Source of the DNA: Sphingopyxis microcysteis
Lineage (GTDB): Bacteria > Pseudomonadota > Alphaproteobacteria > Sphingomonadales > Sphingomonadaceae
Length of the DNA stretch: 64,000 nt
Reading direction: 5' to 3'
Assembly: GCF_012274265.1 (NCBI RefSeq)
Contig: NZ_JAANYY010000002.1
Span: 1,116,001 to 1,180,000 of the forward strand
Of the stretch, positions 1-7,696 are shown in pieces. Both the position numbers and the translations under genes were made by a program. How positions within the stretch are numbered: the first letter of the stretch is position 1; each line of letters starts with the position of its first letter. The notes under the pieces are model-generated. The model was not told the DNA's origin, searched no databases, and saw only the letters and a program-made list of their open reading frames with translations.

Positions 1-175
1 TGCGGCTGCGGTCGACGATCACCGCCGTCACCTCGGACTCGCGAATGCGCGCCAGCTGCTCGGGTGTTTCGATCAGGAACCGGCTGCGCCAGAACGGATG
101 ATCGATCCATCGTCCGTCGAACCCATCGACAAACATGCCGATCTCGACTTGCTCGGGTTTGAGGTGAAGCAGCAT
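1..175 (-). CDS. HD-GYP-type protein, N-terminal DUF3391 part (partial)
   Basis: The reverse strand from the ATG at 173-175 reads MLLHLKPEQVEIGMFV and continues open to the window edge (about 58 residues). The opening, with a hydrophobic-xxx-Q-hxxGMFV pattern and then a WxxHPFW segment (FWRSRFLI), is the signature of DUF3391. That domain is found at the N-terminus of HD-GYP cyclic-di-GMP phosphodiesterases. The HD-GYP catalytic part would lie left of the window and is not visible, so enzymatic activity is inferred only from family architecture. Confidence 0.75.
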   Translation of the reverse strand, partial: MLLHLKPEQVEIGMFVDGFDGRWIDHPFWRSRFLIETPEQLARIRESEVTAVIVDRSR

Positions 176-346
176 TGATCTGGTCCCAAATGGCATATGC
201 CACAGTCGCTTAACGACCGGAACGGGACGCGATTTAATCAGAGATGCGGCGCGCCATGTCGGTGTGCACGCCAGCGTAGTTGGCGATGTCACCCGGACGT
301 TGTTTCGGCGAGCGATATCCAGCCTTCGCCCAAATGGTGAATTGAC
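176..346. other. intergenic, possible gene remnant
   Basis: This spacer lies between the HD-GYP-type gene and the RamB-like regulator. On the reverse strand an open stretch of about 35 codons ends in TAA near position 235 and reads like protein (it includes RPGDIANYAG). It has no in-frame ATG, GTG or TTG start. It may be a decayed fragment or chance; no gene is called. Confidence 0.3.
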
Positions 347-1735
347 CTAATCCCCCGCAAAATCGAAGGCACTAACGCCTCGCTCGCCCTCGCGGAACCG
401 CAAAGGTCGTCCCAGCGGCGGCATCGATCTTTGCACGCATCCGGTGCGCGTACAGCGGCGGCAGCCGAGTCCGATCGGCGTCGCGGGGGATCGCATCAGG
501 TCGATCCCGCGCGCGGCAACGAGCGGTGCCGCGACCTTTGCATCGACGCCGACGCACACCGCAAAGCGCGCGGGCGTACCGCTGCCTGTTGCGCCCGGCG
601 CGGCGACGCTGCGGCTTTGCGTGAACCAGCGCGACCCGTCCTCCAGCTCGATCAGGTCGGCGATCACTTCGCCGGGCCGCGCGAACGCTTCATGGACGCC
701 CCACAGCGGACAACGCGCATCGCCATCGACCAGCGGCGACTGGCTCGCGCCGGCATAACGCTTGCTCCCCTGCCCCGCCCGGTCGATGCGCAGCATGAAA
801 AAGGGCAGTCCGCGCGCGCCGACGCGCTGGAGCGTCGTCAGCCGGTGCGCGACCTGCTCATAGCCCGCACCGAAGCGCCGCTGGAGCAGCAGCAGGTCAT
901 AGCCGGTCGCGTCGCACGCGCGGAGGAACCGGCTGTACGGCATCATCAGCGCCGCGGCGAAATAGTGGACCAGATGCCGCTCGAACAGGCGCGCCGCTGC
1001 GGGCTCGGCAAACTCGGCGCCCGCGACCAGCGCGTCGATCTCGCCCTTCGCCTCGACCTGCGCCAATGTCGCCGCCGCCTGAAAGGTGCGCGAGGCGGGG
1101 CGGAGCAGCTCGTTCAGCATCAACTGCCGTGCGTGCCAGTCGAGCCAGCGCAGCCGGTCGGGCATGACGTCGCTCGGCAAGATGCGAATGCCCAGCTGGT
1201 GCCGCGTGCGCAAGCGCTCTGAAATCGTGCCGTAAAGATCGCCGCCCGCGAGCCGCAGTTCGTCGGCCAGTTCCTCGGCCTTCGCGTCGAGGTCGGCAAA
1301 ATGGTTGCGCCATTTTTCGATCGCACGGCGAACCGCGGCAACTTCGGGCGCTTCCTGCGACACATCGGCGCGCGCTTCGGGTGCCGCATCGAACAATCGC
1401 GCAAAGGCCGCGGCGGTCGCCGGCGCGCTCTGCAACCACTCCTCGACATCTTGCGCGCCGATCCCCAGGTCGGCGAAACGCGGGTCGGCGAGCCGCCGCC
1501 GTAACCCCGCCAACCCGCCCGGCACCTCTTCTTCCCCGAGCTTGGCGGCATCGAAATCGAAGCGTTCGGCCAGCCTGACGATGACCGTCGCGCTCAGCGG
1601 GCGTTGCCCATGCTCGATCAGGTTGAGATAGCTCGGCGAAATGTCGAGCGCCTCGGCCATCGCCGCCTGCGTCATCCCCGCATCGCGCCGCGCCCGCCGT
1701 ACCGCCGCCCCTGCAAACACCCGTCGCTCAGCCAT
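347..1735 (-). CDS. RamB/ScfR-like XRE-family transcriptional regulator
   Basis: This 462-residue protein has an N-terminal XRE helix-turn-helix (about residues 10-65, with MTQAAMAEALDISPSYLNLI). A long middle region resembles the DUF955/IrrE-like core, and the C-terminal domain matches DUF2083 with a Cys cluster (GCRRCTRTGC). This is the architecture of short-chain-fatty-acyl regulators such as RamB, which in actinobacteria controls isocitrate lyase and acetate genes. Here it is transcribed divergently from isocitrate lyase with a 139 bp shared promoter region. It probably regulates that gene and perhaps itself. The regulatory role is inferred from family and position. The start is the ATG at 1735, which aligns with the usual N-terminus of the HTH. 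Confidence 0.88.
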   Translation of the reverse strand: MAERRVFAGAAVRRARRDAGMTQAAMAEALDISPSYLNLIEHGQRPLSATVIVRLAERFDFDAAKLGEEEVPGGLAGLRRRLADPRFADLGIGAQDVEEWLQSAPATAAAFARLFDAAPEARADVSQEAPEVAAVRRAIEKWRNHFADLDAKAEELADELRLAGGDLYGTISERLRTRHQLGIRILPSDVMPDRLRWLDWHARQLMLNELLRPASRTFQAAATLAQVEAKGEIDALVAGAEFAEPAAARLFERHLVHYFAAALMMPYSRFLRACDATGYDLLLLQRRFGAGYEQVAHRLTTLQRVGARGLPFFMLRIDRAGQGSKRYAGASQSPLVDGDARCPLWGVHEAFARPGEVIADLIELEDGSRWFTQSRSVAAPGATGSGTPARFAVCVGVDAKVAAPLVAARGIDLMRSPATPIGLGCRRCTRTGCVQRSMPPLGRPLRFREGERGVSAFDFAGD

Positions 1736-1874
1736 AGATGTAACTTTCTTTACTGATTTACACGCTAATTAGCACCAGAACGGCATATTTTACAAATATT
1801 ATTGACAAAGCTTTTCACTTTGTGCGCCACTTTCGCCACCTTCGGCCCATCACCTCTCCACAAGGATTCGAACG
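1736..1874. promoter_or_regulatory. divergent promoter region with candidate operator
   Basis: This AT-rich spacer separates the RamB-like gene from isocitrate lyase. It contains a perfect palindrome ATATTT-TAC-AAATAT (1785-1799), an inverted pair ACAAAG/CTTTGT (1805-1810 and 1818-1823), and a direct repeat of CACTTT just downstream. TTGACA at 1802-1807 could be a -35 element for isocitrate lyase. Assigning any of these to the regulator is inference. Confidence 0.45.
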
Positions 1875-3467
1875 ATGGGCTACACCGAAGACATGGCGCA
1901 GGCAGGCCGCCTCATCCGCGATTATGACGGCACCTGGGACGGCATCAGCGGCGAAAGCGTTGCCCGCATGCGCGCGCAGAACAAGTTCCGCACCGGCCTC
2001 GACGTCGCCCGCTACACCGCGCGCATCATGCGCGCCGACATGGCCGCCTATGACGCCGATCCCGCCAACTACACCCAGTCATTGGGCTGCTGGCACGGTT
2101 TCATCGCGCAGCAGAAGATGATCTCGATCAAGAAGCATTTCGGCACCGTCAAGGGCCGCTACATCTATCTGTCGGGCTGGATGATCGCTGCGCTGCGTAG
2201 CGAATTCGGGCCGCTGCCCGACCAGTCGATGCACGAAAAGACCAGTGTTCCGGCGCTGATCGAGGAAATCTACACCTTCCTGCGTCAGGCCGACGCCCGC
2301 GAACTCGGCGGCCTGTTCCGCGAACTCGACGCCGCGCGCGCTGAAGGTGACGAGCTGAAGGCCAAGCAGGTGCAGGCCGCGATCGACAATCATGAAACGC
2401 ACGTCGTGCCGATCATCGCCGACATCGATGCGGGCTTCGGCAATGCCGAGGCGACCTACCTCCTCGCCAAGAAGATGATCGAGGCCGGCGCCTGCGCGCT
2501 CCAGATCGAGAACCAGGTCTCGGACGAAAAGCAGTGCGGCCACCAGGACGGCAAGGTCACCGTGCCGCACGAGGATTTCATCGCGAAGATCCGCGCCTGC
2601 CGCTACGCCTTCATGGAACTCGGCGTCGAGGACGGTATCATCGTCACGCGCACCGACAGTCTCGGCGCGGGCCTGACCAAGCAGATCGCCTTCTCGAAGG
2701 AGCCCGGCGACCTTGGCGACCAGTATAACAGCTATCTCGACTGCGAAGAGGTCGAAGGCGCGGGCAACCCGGGCGACGTGCTGATCAACCGCGACGGCAA
2801 GCTGATGCGCCCGAAGCGCCTGCCCTCGAACCTCTATCAGTTCCGCCCCGGAACCGGCGAGGATCGCTGCGTCATGGACTGCATCGCGAGCCTGCAAAAC
2901 GGCGCCGACCTGCTCTGGATCGAGACCGAAAAGCCGCACATCGAACAGATCGCCGGCATGGTCGACCGCATCCGCGAAGTCGTTCCCAATGCGAAGCTCG
3001 CGTATAACAATTCGCCGAGCTTCAACTGGACGCTCAACTTCCGCCAGCAGGTGTTCGACAGCTGGCAGGCCGAGGGCAAGGACGTCAGCGCCTATGACCG
3101 CGCCAAGCTGATGAGCGCCGATTATGACGCGACGCCGCTGGGCGAAGAAGCCGACAACCGCATCCGCACCTTCCAGCGCGACGCGGCGAAGCGGGCGGGC
3201 ATCTTCCACCATCTCATCACGCTGCCGACCTATCACACGGCGGCGCTCAGCACCGACAATCTCGCCAAGGAATATTTCGGCGACGAAGCGATGCTCGGCT
3301 ACGTCAAGGGCGTTCAGCGTGCCGAGATCCGCCAGGGTATCGCCTGCGTGAAGCACCAGAATATGTCGGGCAGCGACATCGGCGACGATCACAAGGAATA
3401 TTTCGCCGGCGAAGCGGCCCTCAAAGCCGCGGGCAAGGACAATACGATGAACCAGTTCGCTGCCTGA
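1875..3467 (+). CDS. aceA: isocitrate lyase (long, Pseudomonas-type)
   Basis: This enzyme cleaves isocitrate to glyoxylate and succinate, the first step of the glyoxylate shunt, allowing growth on acetate and fatty acids. At 530 residues it belongs to the long bacterial class known from Pseudomonas aeruginosa rather than the roughly 430-residue E. coli type. The catalytic cysteine lies in KQCGHQDGK (Cys about residue 221). Metal/substrate-loop motifs are ADIDAGFGNAEATYLL and VTRTDSLGAG. The start ATG has AAGGA about 7 bases upstream. It is transcribed away from the RamB-like regulator and followed by a strong terminator. Malate synthase is not in this window. Confidence 0.97.
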   Translation: MGYTEDMAQAGRLIRDYDGTWDGISGESVARMRAQNKFRTGLDVARYTARIMRADMAAYDADPANYTQSLGCWHGFIAQQKMISIKKHFGTVKGRYIYLSGWMIAALRSEFGPLPDQSMHEKTSVPALIEEIYTFLRQADARELGGLFRELDAARAEGDELKAKQVQAAIDNHETHVVPIIADIDAGFGNAEATYLLAKKMIEAGACALQIENQVSDEKQCGHQDGKVTVPHEDFIAKIRACRYAFMELGVEDGIIVTRTDSLGAGLTKQIAFSKEPGDLGDQYNSYLDCEEVEGAGNPGDVLINRDGKLMRPKRLPSNLYQFRPGTGEDRCVMDCIASLQNGADLLWIETEKPHIEQIAGMVDRIREVVPNAKLAYNNSPSFNWTLNFRQQVFDSWQAEGKDVSAYDRAKLMSADYDATPLGEEADNRIRTFQRDAAKRAGIFHHLITLPTYHTAALSTDNLAKEYFGDEAMLGYVKGVQRAEIRQGIACVKHQNMSGSDIGDDHKEYFAGEAALKAAGKDNTMNQFAA

Positions 3468-3577
3468 CACGAGTTCGGCGCGAGCGGCCCGTTGCACCCG
3501 CTCGCGCCACCCCGCTTGGTGCGGGGGCTAGCGACCCAGCCCCCGCGCCTCCCGAGCTTTCCTGGGGAGGAAAGCCT

Positions 3578-3620
3578 GTCCGCCGGAAGCTTATACGGGC
3601 TTCCGGCGGACATTTTTATT
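3578..3620. terminator. bidirectional terminator between aceA and terC
   Basis: The perfect 13-bp stem GTCCGCCGGAAGC / GCTTCCGGCGGAC (3578-3590 and 3599-3611) is followed by ATTTTTATT. It lies about 110 bases after the aceA stop and abuts the stop of the convergent terC gene, so it can end transcription from both sides. Confidence 0.85.
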
Positions 3621-4602
3621 GCGGCAGGATCGCTTCCTCGTCGCGCGTCTTGACCAGCGACCAGATCACGCCGCCCGCAATCAGCGCGACGGTTACGCCA
3701 AGGCTGACCAGCGGCGGGAATTTGTCGCCGCCGAGGATGAAATCGGCGACGAAGATCTTCGACCCGATGAACACCAGTACCAGCGCGAGCGCATATTTGA
3801 GGTAATGGAAACGGTGCACCATCGCCGACAGCGCGAAATAGAGCGCGCGCAGGCCCAGGATCGCCATGATGTTCGACGTATAGACGATGAAGGTATCGGT
3901 GGTGATCGCAAAGATCGCCGGCACGCTGTCGACCGCGAACACGAGGTCGGCGAGGTTGATGACGACGAGCGCGAGGAACAAGGGCGTCGCCGCCAGTACC
4001 AGCTTGCCGGTCTTGCTGTCGGGCACGCGCACGAAGAATTTCTCGCCGTGCAGTTCGTTGGTGATCGGGATATGGCGCGACAGCCATTTGACCACCGGGT
4101 TACCCGCGACGTCCATCGGCTTGTCGCCCGCGAACAGCATCTTGATCCCCGTGAACACCAGGAACGCGGCGAACACATAGAGCAGCCATTCATATTCGGT
4201 GACCAGCGCCGCGCCGCCCGCGATCATGATCCCGCGCAGCACGATCACTGCGACGATGCCCCACAACAGCGCGCGATACTGGTAGCGCGGCGGGATCGCA
4301 AAGGTGGCGAAGATCAGCGAGATGACGAAGATGTTGTCGATCGACAGCGCCTTCTCGATAAAGAAGCCGGTGTAATATTGCAGCCCCGCCTCGCCGCCTT
4401 TCGCGGCCCAGACCCAGGCGCCGAACGCCATCGCGATGCCGATATAGAGCGCCGAGAGCTTCAGGCTCTCGCCGATCCCCATTTCCTTGTTTTCCTTGTT
4501 CAGGATGCCAAGGTCAAAGGCGGTGAGCGCCACGACCAGCGCGATGAACGCCAGCCAGAACCAGGCCGGGGTGCCCAGCCAGTCGGCAAACAGAAATTCC
4601 AT
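3616..4602 (-). CDS. TerC family integral membrane protein
   Basis: This 328-residue polytopic membrane protein of the TerC/Alx family has about 9 hydrophobic segments. The conserved acidic membrane motifs are LTAFDLG (with NKENKEMG after it), EKALSIDNIFVI and NLADLVFAVDSVPAI. Family members (Alx, YkoY, MntX-like) export Mn2+ or act in metal homeostasis; the substrate here is inferred. It lies 73 bases downstream of the ydcH-like gene on the same strand, so the structured leader and promoter upstream of that gene may serve both. Confidence 0.92.
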   Translation of the reverse strand: MEFLFADWLGTPAWFWLAFIALVVALTAFDLGILNKENKEMGIGESLKLSALYIGIAMAFGAWVWAAKGGEAGLQYYTGFFIEKALSIDNIFVISLIFATFAIPPRYQYRALLWGIVAVIVLRGIMIAGGAALVTEYEWLLYVFAAFLVFTGIKMLFAGDKPMDVAGNPVVKWLSRHIPITNELHGEKFFVRVPDSKTGKLVLAATPLFLALVVINLADLVFAVDSVPAIFAITTDTFIVYTSNIMAILGLRALYFALSAMVHRFHYLKYALALVLVFIGSKIFVADFILGGDKFPPLVSLGVTVALIAGGVIWSLVKTRDEEAILPQ

Positions 4603-4675
4603 GGTGATAGTCCCTGGTGAACGCCAGAAAGCGCCGCCCCGGCGGGACGACGCTTCCGGTCTTGATTAGGATGGA

Positions 4676-4858
4676 TTAGCGGGCGAGCGCCGGACGCAGC
4701 GACAGCGCCGCCAGGCGCCGCTTGACCGCAAGCTTCAGCGTCTTCAGCCGCAGCAGGCGGAACGGATCAGCTCCACGCCGCCGCGCCTCGCGCCGCGCCG
4801 CCTCGTCCAGCTGGCGATGCAGCAGGGTGAGCCGATAAACATTGGGATTAAGCGTCAT
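4676..4858 (-). CDS. YdcH/DUF465 family small protein
   Basis: This 60-residue, highly basic protein consists of two helices. The helical pattern RLTLLHRQLDEAARREA followed by LLRLKTLKLAVKRRL matches DUF465 (YdcH), whose second helix typically reads LKKRKLxLKDxI. Function is unknown for the family. The start is supported by a perfect AGGAGG (reverse complement of 4868-4873) nine bases upstream. It is co-oriented with terC and preceded by a structured leader. Confidence 0.75.
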   Translation of the reverse strand: MTLNPNVYRLTLLHRQLDEAARREARRRGADPFRLLRLKTLKLAVKRRLAALSLRPALAR

Positions 4859-5015
4859 GAAAATGGGCCTCCTGATTGAAAATCAAGCAGGTGACGCCGA
4901 TGCCGGACCCGGGTGTAAGGGGGGAGGTAGGCCCAGAGCATCGGTGTCACCCGATGCGGTCCGACATCACGTGGCGGGAAAAGTCCCGCCGACGCCAGAG
5001 GGGCCCGGCCCGCAT
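4859..5015 (-). ncRNA. candidate structured leader RNA upstream of ydcH-terC
   Basis: On the reverse strand a predicted outer stem GCCGGGCCC / GGGTCCGGC (5001-5009 with 4902-4910, one G-U) encloses two perfect hairpins. These are GGCGGGA-CTTT-TCCCGCC (4973-4990) and GCATCGG-GTGACA-CCGATGC (4938-4957). This gives a three-way-junction-like layout of about 150 nt, ending just before AGGAGG and the ydcH start. Such a layout could be a riboswitch or another cis-regulatory RNA. I do not see the GGGGAGUA core of the Mn2+ yybP-ykoY class, so no family is named. It is part of a 424-base stretch with no gene. Confidence 0.45.
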
Positions 5016-5021
5016 GAGATC

Positions 5022-5050
5022 AATCTAGGTGGGGTATGTGACGGTTTCAA
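5022..5050 (-). promoter_or_regulatory. sigma-70-like promoter for leader-ydcH-terC
   Basis: On the reverse strand TTGAAA (complement of 5045-5050) and TAGATT (complement of 5022-5027) are separated by exactly 17 bases. This would start transcription near 5015, just before the outer stem of the structured leader. Confidence 0.5.
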
Positions 5051-5163
5051 GACTCCCGATATCATATTGGCGGAAAAGCCGTTCGGTCGGGCCGGCTGGG
5101 TGGAGCAGTGGGCACGATAGATGGGGTGTAACTTTGGGTGTGTATCCCCGCCCGTTGCTTATT

Positions 5164-5241
5164 CGTCATCCCGGCGAAGGCCGGGATCTCGCCGGTGCGG
5201 CAAGCCGATAGGGTGAGATCCCGGCCTTCGCCGGGATGACG
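5164..5241. repeat. palindromic repeat, family A copy 1
   Basis: A 78-base imperfect palindrome has arms reading CGTCATCCCGGCGAAGGCC and GGCCTTCGCCGGGATGACG around a variable centre. Three further copies lie at 12145, 44839 and 49868. It sits between the ydcH leader and the 3' end of the M20 gene. Confidence 0.9.
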
Positions 5242-5282
5242 ATAGTGGCATGACCGCGACCGGCCGGTTCCCGCGTGGCTCG

Positions 5283-6605
5283 CTATTTCCCCATCAACTT
5301 CATCGCCATCGCCGTCAGCGCCTCGGTCGCTGTCGAAATCACCGCCGGGGCATCGGGCGCCCAGAAGGGCGAGTGCAGGCTGGGCAGCGTCCGGCCTTCC
5401 TTTTTCGCCGCGTCATATTCGGCCTGCGGCACCCCGCCGACCCAGATGATCAGGCTTTTGATGCCCTTGTCGTCGCGCGCGAAGCGGCCGAAATCTTCGC
5501 CGCCCATCACCGGCGGCACCTGGACCACGCGCTTGTCGCCGAAACTGGTTTTCAGAAAGCCCGCCATTTCCTCGGTGAAATCGGGCGTGTTGAAGGTCGA
5601 TGGCGTATATTCGTCCTTCTGCACGGTCACGACCGGCATCTTGTCCTCGGGAACTCCCGCCGCAATCGCCTCGCCCTTGGCGACGCGCGCAATGCCGTCG
5701 AGCAGATGTTCGCGCACCGCATCGGTGTAGCTGCGCACCGTCAGTTGCAGCTTCGCTTCGTCCGAGATGATATTATGCTTTGCCCCGGCGTGAAAGCTGC
5801 CCACGGTCACCACCGCGCTATCGAGCGGGCTGATCTCGCGCGATACAAGGGTTTGCAGCGTCGTCACGATGCGGCTGGCCAGCACGATCGGGTCCTTGGT
5901 CGTTTGCGGATAGGCGCCGTGGCCGCCGACGCCCTTGACCAAGATATCGACGCTGTCGACATTGGCGAGCGCATATCCCGGCGTGTAGCCGATTACCCCG
6001 GCAGGAAACTGCGCCGCGTCGTGGAATGCCAGCGCATATTGCGGCTTGGGAAAGCGGGTATAGAGCCCGTCCGCCAGCATCATCCGCGCCCCGGCGCCGC
6101 GTTCCTCGGCGGGCTGGCCGATCATCACCAGCGTCCCCGACCAGTTCGCCTTGTTCGCGGCCATCAGCCGCGCGACGCCCACCCACGCGGTCATATGCGT
6201 GTCGTGGCCGCAAGCGTGCATTACGCCGGTTTCGACCCCCTCTGCGGTGGTCACGCGTATCTTGGACGCGCCCGGCAGCCCCGTCTGTTCGGTCACCGGC
6301 AGCCCGTCCATGTCGGCGCGCACCATGACGATCGGCCCGGGGCCGTTCTTCATTACCGCAACGATGCCGGTGCCGCCGACCTTTTCGGTGACTTCAAACC
6401 CCAGCTTGCGCGCCTCGGCCGCGAGGATGCCTGCCGAGCGGACCTCCATGAAGCTGAGTTCGGGATTAGCGTGGAGGTCGTCGTAAATCTTCATCAGCGA
6501 CGGCATCTGCTTCTGCACTTCGCTGCCGAGCTGCTGCGCCGCCACGGGGGTGGCCCCCACTGCTATCAGCGCCAGCGCCGCGGCGCCCGTCCATAAGTTC
6601 TGCAT
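5283..6605 (-). CDS. M20 family amidohydrolase/peptidase, exported
   Basis: This is a metal-dependent amidohydrolase of the M20D/AbgB-HipO class, which cleaves N-acyl amino acids or peptides. Metal-binding motifs are HACGHDTHM and GQPAEERGAG (catalytic Glu pair), with a late ligand region MGGEDFGRF. The dimerisation domain carries HNIISDEAKL. The start at 6605 (MQNLWTGAAALALIAVG) is chosen because AGGGGA lies 6 bases upstream and it begins a clean signal peptide ending near VAAQQ. Longer upstream reading would run through a palindromic repeat. The product is 440 residues, probably periplasmic. Substrate unknown. Confidence 0.9.
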   Translation of the reverse strand: MQNLWTGAAALALIAVGATPVAAQQLGSEVQKQMPSLMKIYDDLHANPELSFMEVRSAGILAAEARKLGFEVTEKVGGTGIVAVMKNGPGPIVMVRADMDGLPVTEQTGLPGASKIRVTTAEGVETGVMHACGHDTHMTAWVGVARLMAANKANWSGTLVMIGQPAEERGAGARMMLADGLYTRFPKPQYALAFHDAAQFPAGVIGYTPGYALANVDSVDILVKGVGGHGAYPQTTKDPIVLASRIVTTLQTLVSREISPLDSAVVTVGSFHAGAKHNIISDEAKLQLTVRSYTDAVREHLLDGIARVAKGEAIAAGVPEDKMPVVTVQKDEYTPSTFNTPDFTEEMAGFLKTSFGDKRVVQVPPVMGGEDFGRFARDDKGIKSLIIWVGGVPQAEYDAAKKEGRTLPSLHSPFWAPDAPAVISTATEALTAMAMKLMGK

Positions 6606-6647
6606 CGTCATTCCCCTGTACCAAGCTCTTGCGAGCCGATCCTGATC

Positions 6648-6773
6648 CGTTCGTGTCGAGCCCTTCGACTGCCTTGGCAGGCGCTCAGGATAAACTTCGG
6701 CCATTGGCCGAAGTCGAGACACCCCGCGGCGTAGCGCGTCCCAAGCGTGTCTCGACGTCGCTCGACACGAACG
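6648..6773. repeat. palindromic repeat, family D copy 1
   Basis: The outer arms CGTTCGTGTCGAG and CTCGACACGAACG flank an inner block containing GCCGAAGTCGAGACAC. A shorter copy lies at 29904-29980. It occupies the gap between the M20 gene start and the DUF4893 gene end. Confidence 0.85.
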
Positions 6774-6800
6774 GAACGTAAGCATCCTTTCAATCGGACG

Positions 6801-7454
6801 TCAGCCGCCCGGAACCAGTTCGATCACATCGACCAAGGATTCATAAGCCGGGGCGGGCAGCACCAGACGCCAGCGATTGTCGCCGATCCGTTCAACCAGC
6901 CCCGCCATGTCGCGCATCCGGTCGCTGCCGTAATTGACCGCCATTTTCTCGTCGCCGAGCTCGAGCGTGCCGAGGAAAATCTGGCGTTTCAGATGATCGG
7001 GAAAGATCAACCCCACGGGGCGCTGCGACCCGGTCAGCTTGGTCAGGCTCGACAGCCCCTGTTCGGGTGCCACGCGGCAACGGAACCAGCCATAGGCGAT
7101 ATAGCTGAGCCCGCCGCGTCCCTTCGCGCCGACCTTGATCGTCCGGCAGCGGTAATCGCCCGCCGGCAGATGCGCGTTGGGCAGCGCCGCCATCGGCTGC
7201 AGCAGCCCCCCTTCGCGATCGATTTCGGCGCCATGCCCCTTCGCCCGCGCGTCGGCCAGCGCCGCTTCCCAGCTGGAATACCAGCCGCGAATTCGTTCCT
7301 TGTCGGCATCGGTCGCGGTGGCGCGCCAGCTTCCCGCGGCGGGCGGCTCGTCGGCCGCCGACGGCGGTATTGTCGGCACCACCGGGACCGACTGGCATCC
7401 AGCCGCCGTCAGCCCCAGCGCCATGGCAAGAAAATAGTTGGTGCGACCCCTCAT
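6801..7454 (-). CDS. DUF4893 domain lipoprotein
   Basis: This is a 217-residue protein with a lipoprotein signal peptide (MRGRTNYFLAMALGLTAAGC, lipobox LTAAGC). The body contains YRCRTIKVG and YGWFRCRV, typical of DUF4893, a family largely confined to sphingomonads and relatives. Function unknown; predicted membrane-anchored in the periplasm. The start at 7454 is preferred over longer reading because a GGAGA-type ribosome site precedes it and the signal peptide starts there. Confidence 0.8.
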   Translation of the reverse strand: MRGRTNYFLAMALGLTAAGCQSVPVVPTIPPSAADEPPAAGSWRATATDADKERIRGWYSSWEAALADARAKGHGAEIDREGGLLQPMAALPNAHLPAGDYRCRTIKVGAKGRGGLSYIAYGWFRCRVAPEQGLSSLTKLTGSQRPVGLIFPDHLKRQIFLGTLELGDEKMAVNYGSDRMRDMAGLVERIGDNRWRLVLPAPAYESLVDVIELVPGG

Positions 7455-7520
7455 TCTCCGTCTCTCCCCTGGTCCGGCTGCGTTAACCTTAGGAGGGGAA
7501 AGGAGAATGCTCAAGCGACT

Positions 7521-7690
7521 CTACCCTCTCCCGTCGGGAGAGGGTTGCGAAGACTTGCCAACTTGTTGGCTAGTCGGACCTGGGTGAGGGGATCAGGCGT
7601 GGCCGATGCACGCCACCCCCGAGACTCTCATCCAACTCCGCCTAATCGCTTCACGATAAGGCTTCGTATCCTTCTCCCAAGGGGAGAAGG
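7521..7690. repeat. long repeat, family F copy 1
   Basis: Hairpin ends (CCCTCTCCC-GTC-GGGAGAGGG near 7525-7545 and CCTTCTCCC-AA-GGGGAGAAGG near 7670-7690) flank a conserved middle with GACTTGCCAACTTGTTGGC. The same middle occurs in inverse orientation in the copy at 56807-56931. It fills the gap between the DUF4893 lipoprotein and the 3-hydroxybutyrate dehydrogenase gene. Confidence 0.75.
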
Positions 7691-7696
7691 TCGGCG

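Noticed and set aside
235..346. Small gene downstream of the RamB-like regulator
   Set aside because: The protein-like open stretch has no start codon in frame and would overlap the regulator's end; most likely a remnant or chance.
1860..1875. tRNA T-loop-like GGATTCGAAC before aceA
   Set aside because: No cloverleaf surrounds it; it is chance sequence in the aceA ribosome-binding region.
2079..3497. Long reverse-strand open frame opposite isocitrate lyase
   Set aside because: It mirrors the aceA reading frame; high-GC genes commonly leave antisense frames open. No domain is recognisable.
4859..5015. yybP-ykoY Mn2+ riboswitch before terC
   Set aside because: The context fits, but the conserved GGGGAGUA loop is absent on the transcribed strand. 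It is kept only as an unnamed structured leader.
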